A DNA stretch of 34,010 nt. Source: Terriglobia bacterium (GTDB taxonomy: Bacteria; Acidobacteriota; Terriglobia; Terriglobales; Acidobacteriaceae). The notes beneath the pieces are model-generated. The model was not told the origin of the DNA. It saw nothing but the letters and a program-made list of their open reading frames with translations, and did no database searches. Below are positions 15,226 to 23,217 of this stretch, one piece after another. The stretch lies in assembly GCA_020073385.1 (NCBI GenBank), contig JAIQFH010000066.1:1-34010 (forward strand). The letters run 5' to 3'. The translations under genes and the position numbers were made by a program. Position 1 is the first letter of the stretch, and every line of letters begins with the position of its first letter.

Positions 15226-15495
15226 CTAGATCGCGGGAGGTGGGCGAACGCTGAGCGCGAATACCACGAAGCTTTGTGCGGCAAAAACAGGCTCTGGCAG
15301 GAAAGTAGATATGGGAATGAACTTCGCCTTCAGCAGGCTGGCAGTGGCTTTAGGAGCCGCAGAATGGGCTGCAACGCAGACGGTACATTTTGCCGCTTCG
15401 GTACCATTGGAGTGATGATGCGCAGTAAAAGCAATGGCTGACCAGAACGTCAGCAACAAGCACATCACTGCCAAATACTTCACAATCAACCGCAC
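15226..15495 (-). CDS. Small exported His/Cys-rich protein (DUF2946-like)
   Basis: 89 residues from a GTG at 15495 with GGGGAAA about 6 bases upstream. A signal peptide (about 1-23) is followed by AHHHSNGTEAAKCTVCVAAHSAAP: three His, a Cys-x2-Cys pair and a His, a likely metal-binding site. This pattern fits DUF2946-type periplasmic proteins often found beside TonB receptors in Acidobacteria and Proteobacteria. The TonB remnant begins 59 bases downstream on the same strand, so they were probably one operon for metal-linked uptake. Its partner is now truncated. Confidence 0.65.
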   Translation of the reverse strand: MRLIVKYLAVMCLLLTFWSAIAFTAHHHSNGTEAAKCTVCVAAHSAAPKATASLLKAKFIPISTFLPEPVFAAQSFVVFALSVRPPPAI

Positions 15496-15727
15496 GTTGC
15501 TTTCCCCACAAAAGGCGTTCTCTGAAATTTACACCGAACAGGAAGCCAGCGCAATTAGGAGGCCAGGGCTTGCGCCGCTGCGTAGTGCCACCGAAGTCCG
15601 AGCACGCAAGTAACGAAGCCTGTCCGATCCTATTCGGATAGACGATCAGTTAGATGCAAGCTCAAGCGACCAATTTTCGAAACAATCATTATGGCGAACA
15701 AAAGGCGAATATGCTACGCTTTTGCTT

Positions 15728-16042
15728 GTGGTTCTCCGAACGTGCACAGTTGCGGTGAAGGATGTCCAGGACGTTGAGCACTCAATAGAGGTCACGGCGG
15801 AGACACTCTATGAGGCAATCGCTACTGCTCTTGCGGCCTTGCAGAAAGACAACTGGGTAGGAGAGATCGGCCAGGGATTCTCAACCGTGACAGTTGTTGT
15901 CCAGCAGCCGCCCGTAAAGCACGAAGTCAAAATGAAAGACTTTGTCTCATGGCTCGGACGCCAAGGGCGTTCTCCTGCCGAGGTCATGCTCAAACAAAAG
16001 CTGGAGAAAATATTGGGCAAGGAAAAACAGGCAAGGCGGTGA
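15728..16042 (+). CDS. Conserved hypothetical protein
   Basis: About 104 residues. The start is uncertain: GTG at 15728 or TTG at 15722. The N-terminal half (VKDVQDVEHSIEVTAETLYEAIATALAAL) looks like a small alpha/beta fold; the second half has PPVKHEVKMKDFVSWLGRQGRSPAEVMLKQKLEKILG. I recall similar short proteins in acidobacterial genomes, often near mobile DNA, with no known function. No signal peptide or membrane helix is present. The 230 bases upstream contain a short inverted repeat TCCGA/TCGGA (about 15628-15643) but no clear promoter. Confidence 0.55.
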   Translation: MVLRTCTVAVKDVQDVEHSIEVTAETLYEAIATALAALQKDNWVGEIGQGFSTVTVVVQQPPVKHEVKMKDFVSWLGRQGRSPAEVMLKQKLEKILGKEKQARR

Positions 16043-16089
16043 CCTGGAGGGTTAAGCAAGCAAACCAGCAAGAAGAGATCTTTGAGGTC

Positions 16090-16308
16090 TCACTTACTCG
16101 GAGTCCGAGCCGCCTTGTTGGAGTGCTTAGGTTGTTGCCCCGATTGAGCCGTACCGGCTTTCGCAGCTGCTGGCTGCGTGATGGTCGCACCTGGCGCGAA
16201 GGGGTCCTTTCCTTGAAGCACCGAAGACGCAACGAATCCAACAAATATCATCCCGCTCAGCAATCCCCACACGAGAACGACTGGCTTCCAGGGAATGAGA
16301 ATCTGCAT
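16090..16308 (-). CDS. Small single-pass membrane protein
   Basis: 72 residues from the ATG at 16308, which has a strong GGAGG 7 bases upstream; the frame is open further up to 16386 without ribosome-site support. One hydrophobic helix (VVLVWGLLSGMIFVGFVASSVL, about 10-31) is followed by an Ala/Pro/Lys-rich tail (PAAAKAGTAQSGQQPK...) with no fold. It is likely anchored in the inner membrane with a flexible tail. I do not recognise a family. It converges with the 15728 gene, 47 bases apart. Confidence 0.55.
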   Translation of the reverse strand: MQILIPWKPVVLVWGLLSGMIFVGFVASSVLQGKDPFAPGATITQPAAAKAGTAQSGQQPKHSNKAARTPSK

Positions 16309-16680
16309 GGCAGAACCTCCGAGGACGAAGCGCGGCTTACAACGTGTCTCTATTGTACTGCCAAGATCCCCAACCTTATTTCGCAAAAATCTTTGTTGTT
16401 CGTGATTGTCGGAGATGCTGCCTGCTTGAGATTCTGAGGCTGCGCCTATACTGATCTGAATTCGGTCTGCTACAATTCAGCACAGAGCATGGACAGATGC
16501 TCGGTGTCGCGGTAGCCTGCGGACGGTTTTTTTGGCGGTCGTTCATACTGTCCATTTACTGTCCATTTCGAACCGGAAACTGGTTATATTCGGTGGAACG
16601 GATTGAAGCAGGCGAAACGGTTGACAGCAAGAGTAGACAGTAAACATGCGGGTTTGGCCCTAACCGTATGAAAAGCAAGA
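16309..16680. other. Gene-free stretch before the tRNA-Asp fragments
   Basis: No supported protein gene. It contains the tandem repeat at 16546-16567, an inverted copy of the same motif (TAGACAGTA at about 16634-16642), a TTGACA at 16621-16626 without a well-spaced -10 box, and a TACAAT at about 16471. It looks like the end of an integrated element. Confidence 0.4.
16546..16567. repeat. Tandem 11-bp direct repeat near tRNA-Asp piece
   Basis: Two perfect abutting copies of TACTGTCCATT (16546-16556, 16557-16567). TTTACTGTC (16555-16563) also pairs with GACAGTAAA (16636-16644), giving a 9-bp inverted repeat. The core motif TACTGTCCA recurs upstream of IntB at 8631-8639, so these may be IntB arm-type sites at the opposite end of its element. 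Confidence 0.5.
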
Positions 16681-16719
16681 GGGGACGTAGTTCAGTTGGT
16701 TAGAACGCTGCCCTGTCAC
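16681..16719 (+). pseudogene. 5' half of tRNA-Asp (GTC)
   Basis: The acceptor strand GGGGACG, TA, D-stem GTTC/GAAC, D-loop AGTTGGTTA, anticodon 5' stem CTGCC and loop CTGTCAC (anticodon GTC) are intact. After the loop the expected GGCAG is replaced by CGACT, so the gene stops dead after the anticodon loop. It cannot fold into a full tRNA with the 3' piece 100 bases away because the acceptor strands (GGGGACG and CGCTCCC) do not match well. Confidence 0.82.
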
Positions 16720-16822
16720 CGACTTCCGACACGCAATCGATCGGGTATCCGCTGTTTTCCTCGCAGAGCACACATTTAGTCCGCCAATTCTGTCTCACAT
16801 TAGCACGGCTGCTTCACTCAAA

Positions 16823-16880
16823 TTAGAACGCCTGCCTGTCACGCAGGAGGCCGCGGGTTCGAGCCCCATCGCTCCCGCCA
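16823..16880 (+). pseudogene. 3' part of a second tRNA-Asp (GTC)
   Basis: Starts in the D-arm (TTAGAACG) and has a perfect anticodon arm CCTGC-CTGTCAC-GCAGG, a variable loop, a T-arm GCGGG-TTCGAGC-CCCAT with one mismatched pair, acceptor CGCTCCC, discriminator G and CCA. A 5' acceptor GGGAGCG is not found upstream, where the D-arm is degenerate. The acceptor differs from that of the 16681 piece, so two different tRNA-Asp genes contributed. It is probably an old integration scar. Confidence 0.78.
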
Positions 16881-17092
16881 TTTAAGAATCGTTACTGCCG
16901 GCTGCCGACCACTTGGCCAGTGACACCGGTAATAATTATGTCCAGTTTCACCGCGATCGGTCCTGTATGAGTGACAAGAAACAGAGAACTTAACGATTGC
17001 ACGACCGAAGATGTGAAAATCCATTCGTCGCCTCGTGGTGCAAGTCTTTTTCGTGAGTGCCTCCCGGTCCGGACGAACCGATTCTGGGAATA

Positions 17093-18439
17093 CTAGAGAG
17101 CGTTTCCGCTACCGCACATTGCCAGCTGGTAAAAGGCCGGCAGCGCGTCATCGATGGGATGGTGCTGCGGCTTCCCCGAGGAGTCCAGCTTGTTCCACCT
17201 CATGAGGTTCACTGCGACGGACATCTGTCGCTTACCGTCGGCTCGGGTCATGGACATCGCTCCGGCGCCCCAGACCGTGCCGTCGTGGCCCCAGAACGTG
17301 TCATGGCCAGGAACCTCCATCTTGTGCAGGCCGAGGCCGTAGGTGATCTTCTTTCCCTCTTGGGAGATGACCGGGACAGTGCGCTGCATCTCGGCCAGCG
17401 ACGACCGGTTGACGATCTCACCGGCAAGCAGCAAACCGTAGAAGCGGTTGAGATCCGCGACGGTCGATATCAGTGAGGCCGCCGGCCCCACCCACGACAT
17501 GTCGTAGATGCTATAGTCGCGCGGCGGCTCGATCATGCCGAACCACGCCTCATACATCTGTGAGTGCGGCTCGCTGACATGCGGTCCGTCCGGAAGCTCT
17601 GTGTCCCGGAGCCCAGCGCGCTCAATGACATTCTGGGTGATGCAGTCCTCCGCGGTGGTGCCGGTTACGTGCTCCAGGAGTTGGCAGAGGAGTTGGTAGT
17701 TGGTGTTGGAATATATCCCCGGAGTGCCACCCGGGGCACCAACGGCAGGTGCCCTGACTCCCATCCCGATCAGTTCGGTCCGGTGAAACCGCGTGAACCG
17801 GTGGTCGTCCAGGCTCTTGGGCGTGGTGTCCGACAGCCGAGGGAACGCCTTGAGGGATAGGTATGCATACGGCAGGTACTCCGCCAGGCCGCTGGTGTGG
17901 TTGATCAGCATTCTGACGGTGATTGCGTTGCCGCGCTCTCCGGGCACCAACTGCGGCAGGTAGTGACCGATTGGCGTGTCGAGCCCGATCTGACCGCTCT
18001 CGACCTGTTGCAGGACCGCGGCGGCGGTGAAGGTCTTGGTGATGCTGCCGACGCGGTGCCGCATGTCGGGTGTAACCGGACGGCCTGTGCTGACATCGGC
18101 CACGCCGGCGGCGCCGCGCCATACCTGGTCGCCATCGCGCACCTCGGCGAACACTCCTGGCATCCCTGCGCGATGGACCTTGTCTATCGCGGTGTTCAGC
18201 TCCGTGGGGTCGAGTGGGTTCTTCACTGCGGCCGTCGTCTCGTGGTCAATTTGCGCAATCGAGCGTTGGTCAAGGCGTTGCAAATCATGCCTCCCGTTTC
18301 GGATGAAATTATTCAGAGAACTGAGGGAGCGGCATTCAGGTCTTTTTGAGGAAGTGACTTGGGTGATTTGATGCCGGAGTTCCGGAGAAAGATGCGAATC
18401 ACGATGAAAGACGGAAAGCGCTTTCAGAAGGATACCCAC
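17093..18439 (-). CDS. Serine hydrolase, beta-lactamase/D-Ala-D-Ala carboxypeptidase fold, actinobacterial-looking
   Basis: The longest frame starts at a GTG at 18439 with AAGGA upstream. The part that looks like the known family starts at about KNPLDPTELNTAI, so a GTG at 18226 is an equally good start; the preceding ~71 residues match nothing I know. Catalytic motifs: Ser-Ile-Thr-Lys in VGSITKTFTAAAVL, Tyr-Ser-Asn in IYSNTNYQLL, INHTSGL and HDG in FWGHDGTVWGAG. There is no signal peptide at either start. The sequence and its visibly higher G+C than the flanks resemble Streptomyces/Mycobacterium homologues, suggesting transfer. The substrate is unknown (peptides, esters or beta-lactams are possible). 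Confidence 0.85.
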   Translation of the reverse strand: MGILLKALSVFHRDSHLSPELRHQITQVTSSKRPECRSLSSLNNFIRNGRHDLQRLDQRSIAQIDHETTAAVKNPLDPTELNTAIDKVHRAGMPGVFAEVRDGDQVWRGAAGVADVSTGRPVTPDMRHRVGSITKTFTAAAVLQQVESGQIGLDTPIGHYLPQLVPGERGNAITVRMLINHTSGLAEYLPYAYLSLKAFPRLSDTTPKSLDDHRFTRFHRTELIGMGVRAPAVGAPGGTPGIYSNTNYQLLCQLLEHVTGTTAEDCITQNVIERAGLRDTELPDGPHVSEPHSQMYEAWFGMIEPPRDYSIYDMSWVGPAASLISTVADLNRFYGLLLAGEIVNRSSLAEMQRTVPVISQEGKKITYGLGLHKMEVPGHDTFWGHDGTVWGAGAMSMTRADGKRQMSVAVNLMRWNKLDSSGKPQHHPIDDALPAFYQLAMCGSGNAL

Positions 18440-18621
18440 GCGTTCCTTATTGATATTGGTCGGATAACGGGCAATTCTCCCCCAATGGAAGCATTAACAG
18501 AGTAGTAATCTGAACTAAAATGCTACGGACTTCGATTTACAAGCGAGAGCGTTGATCGTTCCATTGGTTCGCCCGTCACGGATGACCAGTTGCCGAAAGG
18601 GATCTTTACGACGACGACCAC

Positions 18622-19458
18622 ATGACAAACAATGCCGCACTGAAATACGGTGACGGTCCTTCAGTGGATTGGGCTGTGGTCACAGGCGCAGCTTCGGGCT
18701 TGGGATTCGCGATCTCAAAAGAGCTAGGGCGAGAGTGCAATCTTATGTTGATTGACTCGGACGCGTCCGGCCTGGCCAAGGCCCACCGGGACCTTGGAGG
18801 GGGCGCGCACAGTATCTATGCGATCACGGGCGATGTCAGCGATGCGGGAATTTGGGCTCAGGCGCGAGCGGGTCTCGACGGCGTAGTTCCTGAGTGGCTA
18901 GTGCAGTGTGCGGGCATCGCGGTATCGGGAAGCATTGCCGATGCTCCAATTGAACATTGGCGTCAAGCGCTTGACGTAAATCTGATCGGGATTGTTCTAG
19001 GGTGCAAAACTTTTGCGGGCGACATGGCGCACGCAGACAAAGGTCACATCATTCATATTGCCTCTCGTGCTGCCATCACTGCTGTTCCGAGATTTGGCCC
19101 ATATGTTGTCAGCAAAGCAGCAGTGGTTGCCATGACCGAAACCCTGTACAACGAAATCGGTGACCGTGTCTCAATCACGGTCGCTTGTCCGAGTTACTTC
19201 CGAAGCAACCTGGTCGATCGCATGGTGGCGCAGACCGAAGTGGAACGTCGCGCTCTGGAGCGGATGATCTCGAGCAGTCCGCGCTCTGCCGAGGATCTGG
19301 CAACGGCGATCCTTAAGGCGGCCCGACACGGCGATCTCTACTTCTTCCCACCCGGAGAGGACCGACGTCTGTGGAGGCTTAAGCGGCTAATGCCGCAAAG
19401 AACTATGAAGTTTTTGCGCAACAAGTTCCGCACAGTGCTTCGTCAGTTGGACAAGTAA
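18622..19458 (+). CDS. Short-chain dehydrogenase/reductase (SDR family)
   Basis: 278 residues, classical SDR with an extended C-terminus. The cofactor loop TGAASGLG is at 21-28, Asp after beta-2 (LMLIDSD) suggests NAD(H) preference, Asn120 lies in DVN, catalytic Ser148 in IIHIASRA, and Tyr161 and Lys165 in YVVSK. The usual NAG is CAG here (QCAGIA). The C-terminal basic stretch (RLWRLKRLMPQRTMKFLRNK) may contact membranes or a partner. It is an NAD(P)-dependent alcohol/ketone oxidoreductase of unknown substrate. There is no clear ribosome site. Both neighbours are on the opposite strand or broken, so it appears to stand alone. The 182 bases upstream show no clear promoter. Confidence 0.9.
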   Translation: MTNNAALKYGDGPSVDWAVVTGAASGLGFAISKELGRECNLMLIDSDASGLAKAHRDLGGGAHSIYAITGDVSDAGIWAQARAGLDGVVPEWLVQCAGIAVSGSIADAPIEHWRQALDVNLIGIVLGCKTFAGDMAHADKGHIIHIASRAAITAVPRFGPYVVSKAAVVAMTETLYNEIGDRVSITVACPSYFRSNLVDRMVAQTEVERRALERMISSSPRSAEDLATAILKAARHGDLYFFPPGEDRRLWRLKRLMPQRTMKFLRNKFRTVLRQLDK

Positions 19459-19666
19459 ATCGTCGCGGTGGCATTTCGTCCCTAGCCACCTCCCGTCGAT
19501 GTGACTCGCGGAGCCGTGCAGAACGGCAACGCGGGACAATCGCGTGCTACGCGCCAGCAGATCGACCCAGACAAGTTGGGTAGTGAGACGAAGGCATGTC
19601 GTTGATCGCATAGCCGTCCGCGCTCGTTTCCATTGACCTTTACTCAACACCCAAGTTCTCTACCCA

Positions 19667-19817
19667 GTGACTACCCCTTCCCAACCCCTTGGGCAAACCG
19701 TTTCCTATTACCGCATCCTCAACAAGATGGGGTGGGATGGGTGTGGTCTACGAAGTTGAAGACCTGAAGCTCGGTCGCCACGTCGCCATGAAGTTCCTTC
19801 CCGACGAACTCGCAAAC
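19667..19817 (+). pseudogene. Serine/threonine protein kinase N-terminal remnant, frameshifted and truncated
   Basis: From a GTG at 19667 the frame reads VTTPSQPLGQTVSYYRILNKM, the usual start of bacterial Pkn-type kinases. After one extra G near 19730 the +1 frame continues GGMGVVYEVEDLKLGRHVAMKFLPDELAN: the glycine-rich ATP loop and the catalytic Lys of AMK. Homology ends at about 19817 where 'RLAHNF...' begins; the remaining kinase domain is absent. 40 bases later the stop of the convergent hydrolase gene is reached. So it is a dead gene fragment left by a deletion or rearrangement. Confidence 0.8.
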
Positions 19818-19856
19818 CGGCTCGCGCACAATTTCGGATTGCCGACCGTCCAGAAG

Positions 19857-22376
19857 TTATGGGTTCGGAATCGTAGAACCATGGGAAGCGACCACTTGCC
19901 ATTGGCCAACCTGCTTGACGAACACATCTGTGATGTGCCAAGTGAGCCAATGCTCGCCCGTTTCGCCTCGGAAACGGACACGCTCGCGAGCTTCGACTAC
20001 GGCTGTACTGCCGTATACGCGCACATGCGCGTTGTCAATGATGTTCTCCAGCGACCGATTCTTCCCCGCCTTGAACTCAGCCAGTTCAGTGGCCTTGTCG
20101 GAGCCTGCGGTGTCGAGCCAGCCCCGCCAGTCAGGAGCAAGCGTGCGATCGATCACAGCAATATCTCCCTTTACATAGGCTTGCCCCCAGGCACGGTCAA
20201 TTTCTAAGACTTTTGCTTCGACACTCTGTGATGCGGATGTGGACTGCACGTCGGGCTCCGGCGGGGCAGCCGACGTAGCCGCGTTCGATCTGGATGATTG
20301 ACCCGACCCTGTCGCACCAGGCGTGGCTTCTGCGGAGTGGGGGAGTAACGACGTGTGGCCAAGTACAATCTTCCACCCAGCCGGCATCTTGACCAGCACC
20401 TCACTCTCAGCGTAGCTGGAACGCCATTCATGTCGATTGGGAGGACTCGTCCGGCCAGTTTCCTCCAGTTCCGATTCAGCCAGGAGCTTTCGTCCCTCTT
20501 CGTTGTTTGCAGTCCAGGTAGTGTCGTTAATCACCGTTACCCAAGCCACGTCACCGCGAATCTGGATGTCGAAGTCATGCAGCTCTTGCACGAGCTGAAC
20601 CTTGTTCGCCTCTACCCCCGTCCAGAAAGGCCCTTGCCCGGTTGGGTAGGCCAACTCCGGGTAGGTACGTTCAGCGCCTTCGATCCATTTCGCTTCAGGA
20701 GCATAAAAAGTATCTGCCTTGCTGAAATCGTATGCCTGCATCGCCGTTTCGAAACTTCGTATAGTCGTTTCGACTGCGCGCTTCTCGTCCGACGGAGACA
20801 CCGCGGAGCGGGGGACCGGACAACTCATGCCGCCGATGATGTGCCAGCCGTCCCGCCTTTTTTGCCAGGTATGAGTAATCCGATAGATGGTCGGCGAGGT
20901 TTGGTCCGCCTCGGGCCAGAAATAGTGTGTGACCGCGACATCCCCGAAGACTGCAACCGCCTCCGGTTGCGGGGCGGGTAAGGGCTCACTGGGGGTTTGT
21001 GAGCTCCGGAACTCCTCTGCTGCAGACGATTCGATGTCCGCTTTTCGAACCGGGCGGTCGTTGTAGTCCGGCCAACCTACGAAGTTTACATCCCACATTG
21101 ACATGTAGGCTTTTAGATCTCTTGTGTTCAGATAGCGGAAGGAGTCTTGCTCTCCCTTCCAAACGTCTTTCTGTTGTGACGAAAGCTTCTGGGCGGTAGG
21201 TTGATTCGATGTTGTTGACTGCTCGGTTTCTCGGGCAGCGGCCCGAGGCGGCTGTCCGTTGCCTTTTCCTAGAGCCGGAATGTAGATGGCGGCCACGTTG
21301 TCGGTCATGCGCTTGGGCATGGCGGCTTCATCGTCCTCACCGAGGTTCATAAAGACGATCACTGAAAGACCGTCGTTCACGTACCGGGCAAACCTGCTGG
21401 TAAACGCATAGTCCACACCGTCATGCTGAATGAGCCGATGTCCATTCACGTCGGAGACGCGCCATGCAAAGCCATAGGGGTAGGTAGTTCCATTGTTGAG
21501 CTTCACCGGCGTCCACATTTGTTCGAGGGTGGACCGTTTGATCAGTTTCTCGGTGTAGAGCGCCGCGTCCCACTTCGCCATATCGAAAACGTTGGTATAA
21601 AGCGAGCCATCCGCCGTCGTGAGCCACGACGGAGCGACCCACGGGGCGTTCTTCCGTTGGCCATTTACCATTTGATATCCACTGGCGCGGTTCGAGATGA
21701 TGTCATCGGTGCTGAGGAGCCTTGTGGAAGTCATGCCCAGCGGATCAAAGATGCGCTCCTTGACGAAGTCGAACCAGACCTTGCCAGTCACTCGGTGAAT
21801 CACCACGCCGAGAATCACGTAGCCGGCGTTGTTGTACCGCCACTGCTCCCCCGCCGGAAACCTCACGGTCTGAGCAGCAAACTTGCGGACCAGTTCGTCC
21901 TCGGTAACGTCCTGGTGGAAGTCATATTTCGGGTCGCCATCTTCCCCGAAGTAATCCCGAAGGCCGGAGGTATGCGTGAGCAGGCGCCGGATCGTGATCT
22001 CGTTCCACGCGGCGGGCGCTTCGGGCAGATACTTGGAGATCTTGTCATCCAGCCCGACTTTGCCTTCTTCAACCAGCATCATCACGGCAGTCGCAGTGAA
22101 TGCCTTCGCCACCGAACCCGGGTTGAAGACCATCTGCGGTGTCACCGGGACATTCAGTTCGACGTTCGCTAGACCGTATCCCGTGGCCTTGATGATCTTC
22201 CCGTTGCGCACCACCGCCAGACTGACGCCCGGAATGCTCTGTTCGCGCATCTGTGCGCGAACAACTTCATCGACTTGAGCGGACATGTCGTCGTCGCTCT
22301 GGTTTTGAGCGCGTGCAACGCCCGCCCCTACGCCAAAAATGCAAGTGAGCGCGAGAAGTCTCAAACTGATTCTCAT
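19857..22376 (-). CDS. Secreted serine beta-lactamase-fold hydrolase fused to three NTF2/SnoaL-like domains
   Basis: 839 residues from the ATG at 22376 (GAAGG 5 bases upstream). Signal peptide 1-23. The catalytic domain (about 30-370) has Ser88-Val-Ala-Lys91, Tyr181-Asn-Asn, THTSGL at 134-139 and His318-Asp-Gly. A linker with low complexity (370-395) leads to three NTF2-like units: about 396-520 (LSSQQKDVWK..., GWHIIGGMS), 528-680 (GWKIVLGHTS) and 718-836 (QWQVVASHGS). Each ends with the W-x-V/I-x-x-x-H/S pattern of SnoaL/DUF4440 domains. It is last in the nine-gene series and 13 bases after the DUF4440-like gene, whose domain resembles unit one. Peptide, ester or beta-lactam hydrolysis is inferred. 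Confidence 0.9.
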   Translation of the reverse strand: MRISLRLLALTCIFGVGAGVARAQNQSDDDMSAQVDEVVRAQMREQSIPGVSLAVVRNGKIIKATGYGLANVELNVPVTPQMVFNPGSVAKAFTATAVMMLVEEGKVGLDDKISKYLPEAPAAWNEITIRRLLTHTSGLRDYFGEDGDPKYDFHQDVTEDELVRKFAAQTVRFPAGEQWRYNNAGYVILGVVIHRVTGKVWFDFVKERIFDPLGMTSTRLLSTDDIISNRASGYQMVNGQRKNAPWVAPSWLTTADGSLYTNVFDMAKWDAALYTEKLIKRSTLEQMWTPVKLNNGTTYPYGFAWRVSDVNGHRLIQHDGVDYAFTSRFARYVNDGLSVIVFMNLGEDDEAAMPKRMTDNVAAIYIPALGKGNGQPPRAAARETEQSTTSNQPTAQKLSSQQKDVWKGEQDSFRYLNTRDLKAYMSMWDVNFVGWPDYNDRPVRKADIESSAAEEFRSSQTPSEPLPAPQPEAVAVFGDVAVTHYFWPEADQTSPTIYRITHTWQKRRDGWHIIGGMSCPVPRSAVSPSDEKRAVETTIRSFETAMQAYDFSKADTFYAPEAKWIEGAERTYPELAYPTGQGPFWTGVEANKVQLVQELHDFDIQIRGDVAWVTVINDTTWTANNEEGRKLLAESELEETGRTSPPNRHEWRSSYAESEVLVKMPAGWKIVLGHTSLLPHSAEATPGATGSGQSSRSNAATSAAPPEPDVQSTSASQSVEAKVLEIDRAWGQAYVKGDIAVIDRTLAPDWRGWLDTAGSDKATELAEFKAGKNRSLENIIDNAHVRVYGSTAVVEARERVRFRGETGEHWLTWHITDVFVKQVGQWQVVASHGSTIPNP

Positions 22377-22389
22377 GGGACCTTCTTTT

Positions 22390-23160
22390 CTACTTGATCT
22401 TCTTTCCAGTGGCTTGCTGCCCGTCGGCGTAATGGTAGACGTATCCCGTGACCCGACCCTGCTTGTCTCGAACAAAGGTCGTCCATCCCAGATCCTCACG
22501 TTCGAAGAAGGTGTCCTCCCCCATGGGAAACGCCTCAATCTTGTCGCCCTTCCATTGGTCGATCAGGTGATCGCCCTCAACCGTGTAGGTAACTGTAAAA
22601 CCCGGGCGAAAGTGCTCATATTGGCCGGCATAGTCCATGAACGTTTTGGGATCGGCTTTCACTGGCTCGCGGTGGGTGATCGGCAGGAGACTGTCGTGGG
22701 CAGCAATCGCCAGCCACGCACCATTACTCTTCTGGAAAACTTCGGTGCGGCGGAGTTCGAAGCGTAGCCTTCCGTTATCGAAGCCCTCCTCGGTAAGGGA
22801 GAAACGATAGTTCACGAGTCCCGTGTCTCCGTTCACGCGTACGCGAACGTCACGAACGTTCTTTCGTTGGTCGGCCTCTGCTGGATGGGTCGAAAGTCGC
22901 TTCAGCAGCCCGGCCTTCGACATGAAGATGCCATCGTCAGTCGAGCCAATGAAATCGTCTACAGTGAACCGAGCGAAAGCATCGAGATCGCGACGATTGT
23001 AAGCATCCCGCCACTCTTCGCTGACCTTCCATACCTCTTGCTGTTGGGGCGTGAGAGACGGCGTCTCCTGTGCCCACAGGATGGCTGGTCCGTCGCTCCC
23101 AACGATGCCAAGTGGAAATGACATCATGACTGCCAGAAACCACGCGTATCGACTGCTCAT
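22390..23160 (-). CDS. Exported SnoaL/DUF4440-like protein with C-terminal beta domain
   Basis: 256 residues from the ATG at 23160 with GGAAGGTG upstream. A signal peptide (MSSRYAWFLAVMMSFPLGIVG...) is followed by an NTF2-like domain (LTPQQQEVWKVSEEWRDAYNRRDLDAFARFTVDDFIG ... FQKSNGAWLAIAAHDSLLP, about 42-165). Then comes a lipocalin/DUF3471-like segment (MDYAGQYEHFRPGFTVTYTVEGDHLIDQWKGDKIEAFPMGEDTFF...). It acts in the periplasm or outside; ligand unknown. Its first 85 bases are 84% identical to the start of the amidohydrolase gene at 26427, including the ATG region, which marks a duplication inside the operon. It sits between the TPR gene and the serine hydrolase. Confidence 0.82.
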   Translation of the reverse strand: MSSRYAWFLAVMMSFPLGIVGSDGPAILWAQETPSLTPQQQEVWKVSEEWRDAYNRRDLDAFARFTVDDFIGSTDDGIFMSKAGLLKRLSTHPAEADQRKNVRDVRVRVNGDTGLVNYRFSLTEEGFDNGRLRFELRRTEVFQKSNGAWLAIAAHDSLLPITHREPVKADPKTFMDYAGQYEHFRPGFTVTYTVEGDHLIDQWKGDKIEAFPMGEDTFFEREDLGWTTFVRDKQGRVTGYVYHYADGQQATGKKIK

Positions 23161-23167
23161 TGTCACC
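23083..23167 (-). repeat. Copy 1 of an 85-bp duplicated leader/signal-peptide segment
   Basis: Aligned by hand without gaps to 26350-26434, 71 of 85 bases are identical. It covers 7 bases before the ATG and the signal-peptide codons of the DUF4440-like gene. Confidence 0.75.
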
Positions 23168-23217
23168 TTCCATCCTCTGGATAACACGTATCGGCACGGG
23201 AAAGCTCATGCTCGATA

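Noticed and set aside
16681..16880. A single tRNA-Asp gene interrupted by an intron
   Set aside because: The gap is only about 100 bases, far below a group I intron, the anticodon loop is present in both pieces, and the acceptor strands do not pair.
16839..17024. Minus-strand ORF ending in ERWGSNPRPPA
   Set aside because: This peptide is the antisense translation of the tRNA T-arm/acceptor region, a well-known annotation artefact.
19689..20207. A continuous 172-codon + strand frame starting like a kinase
   Set aside because: Only the part to about 19817 is kinase-like; the rest is antisense to the serine hydrolase. It is described as a remnant instead.
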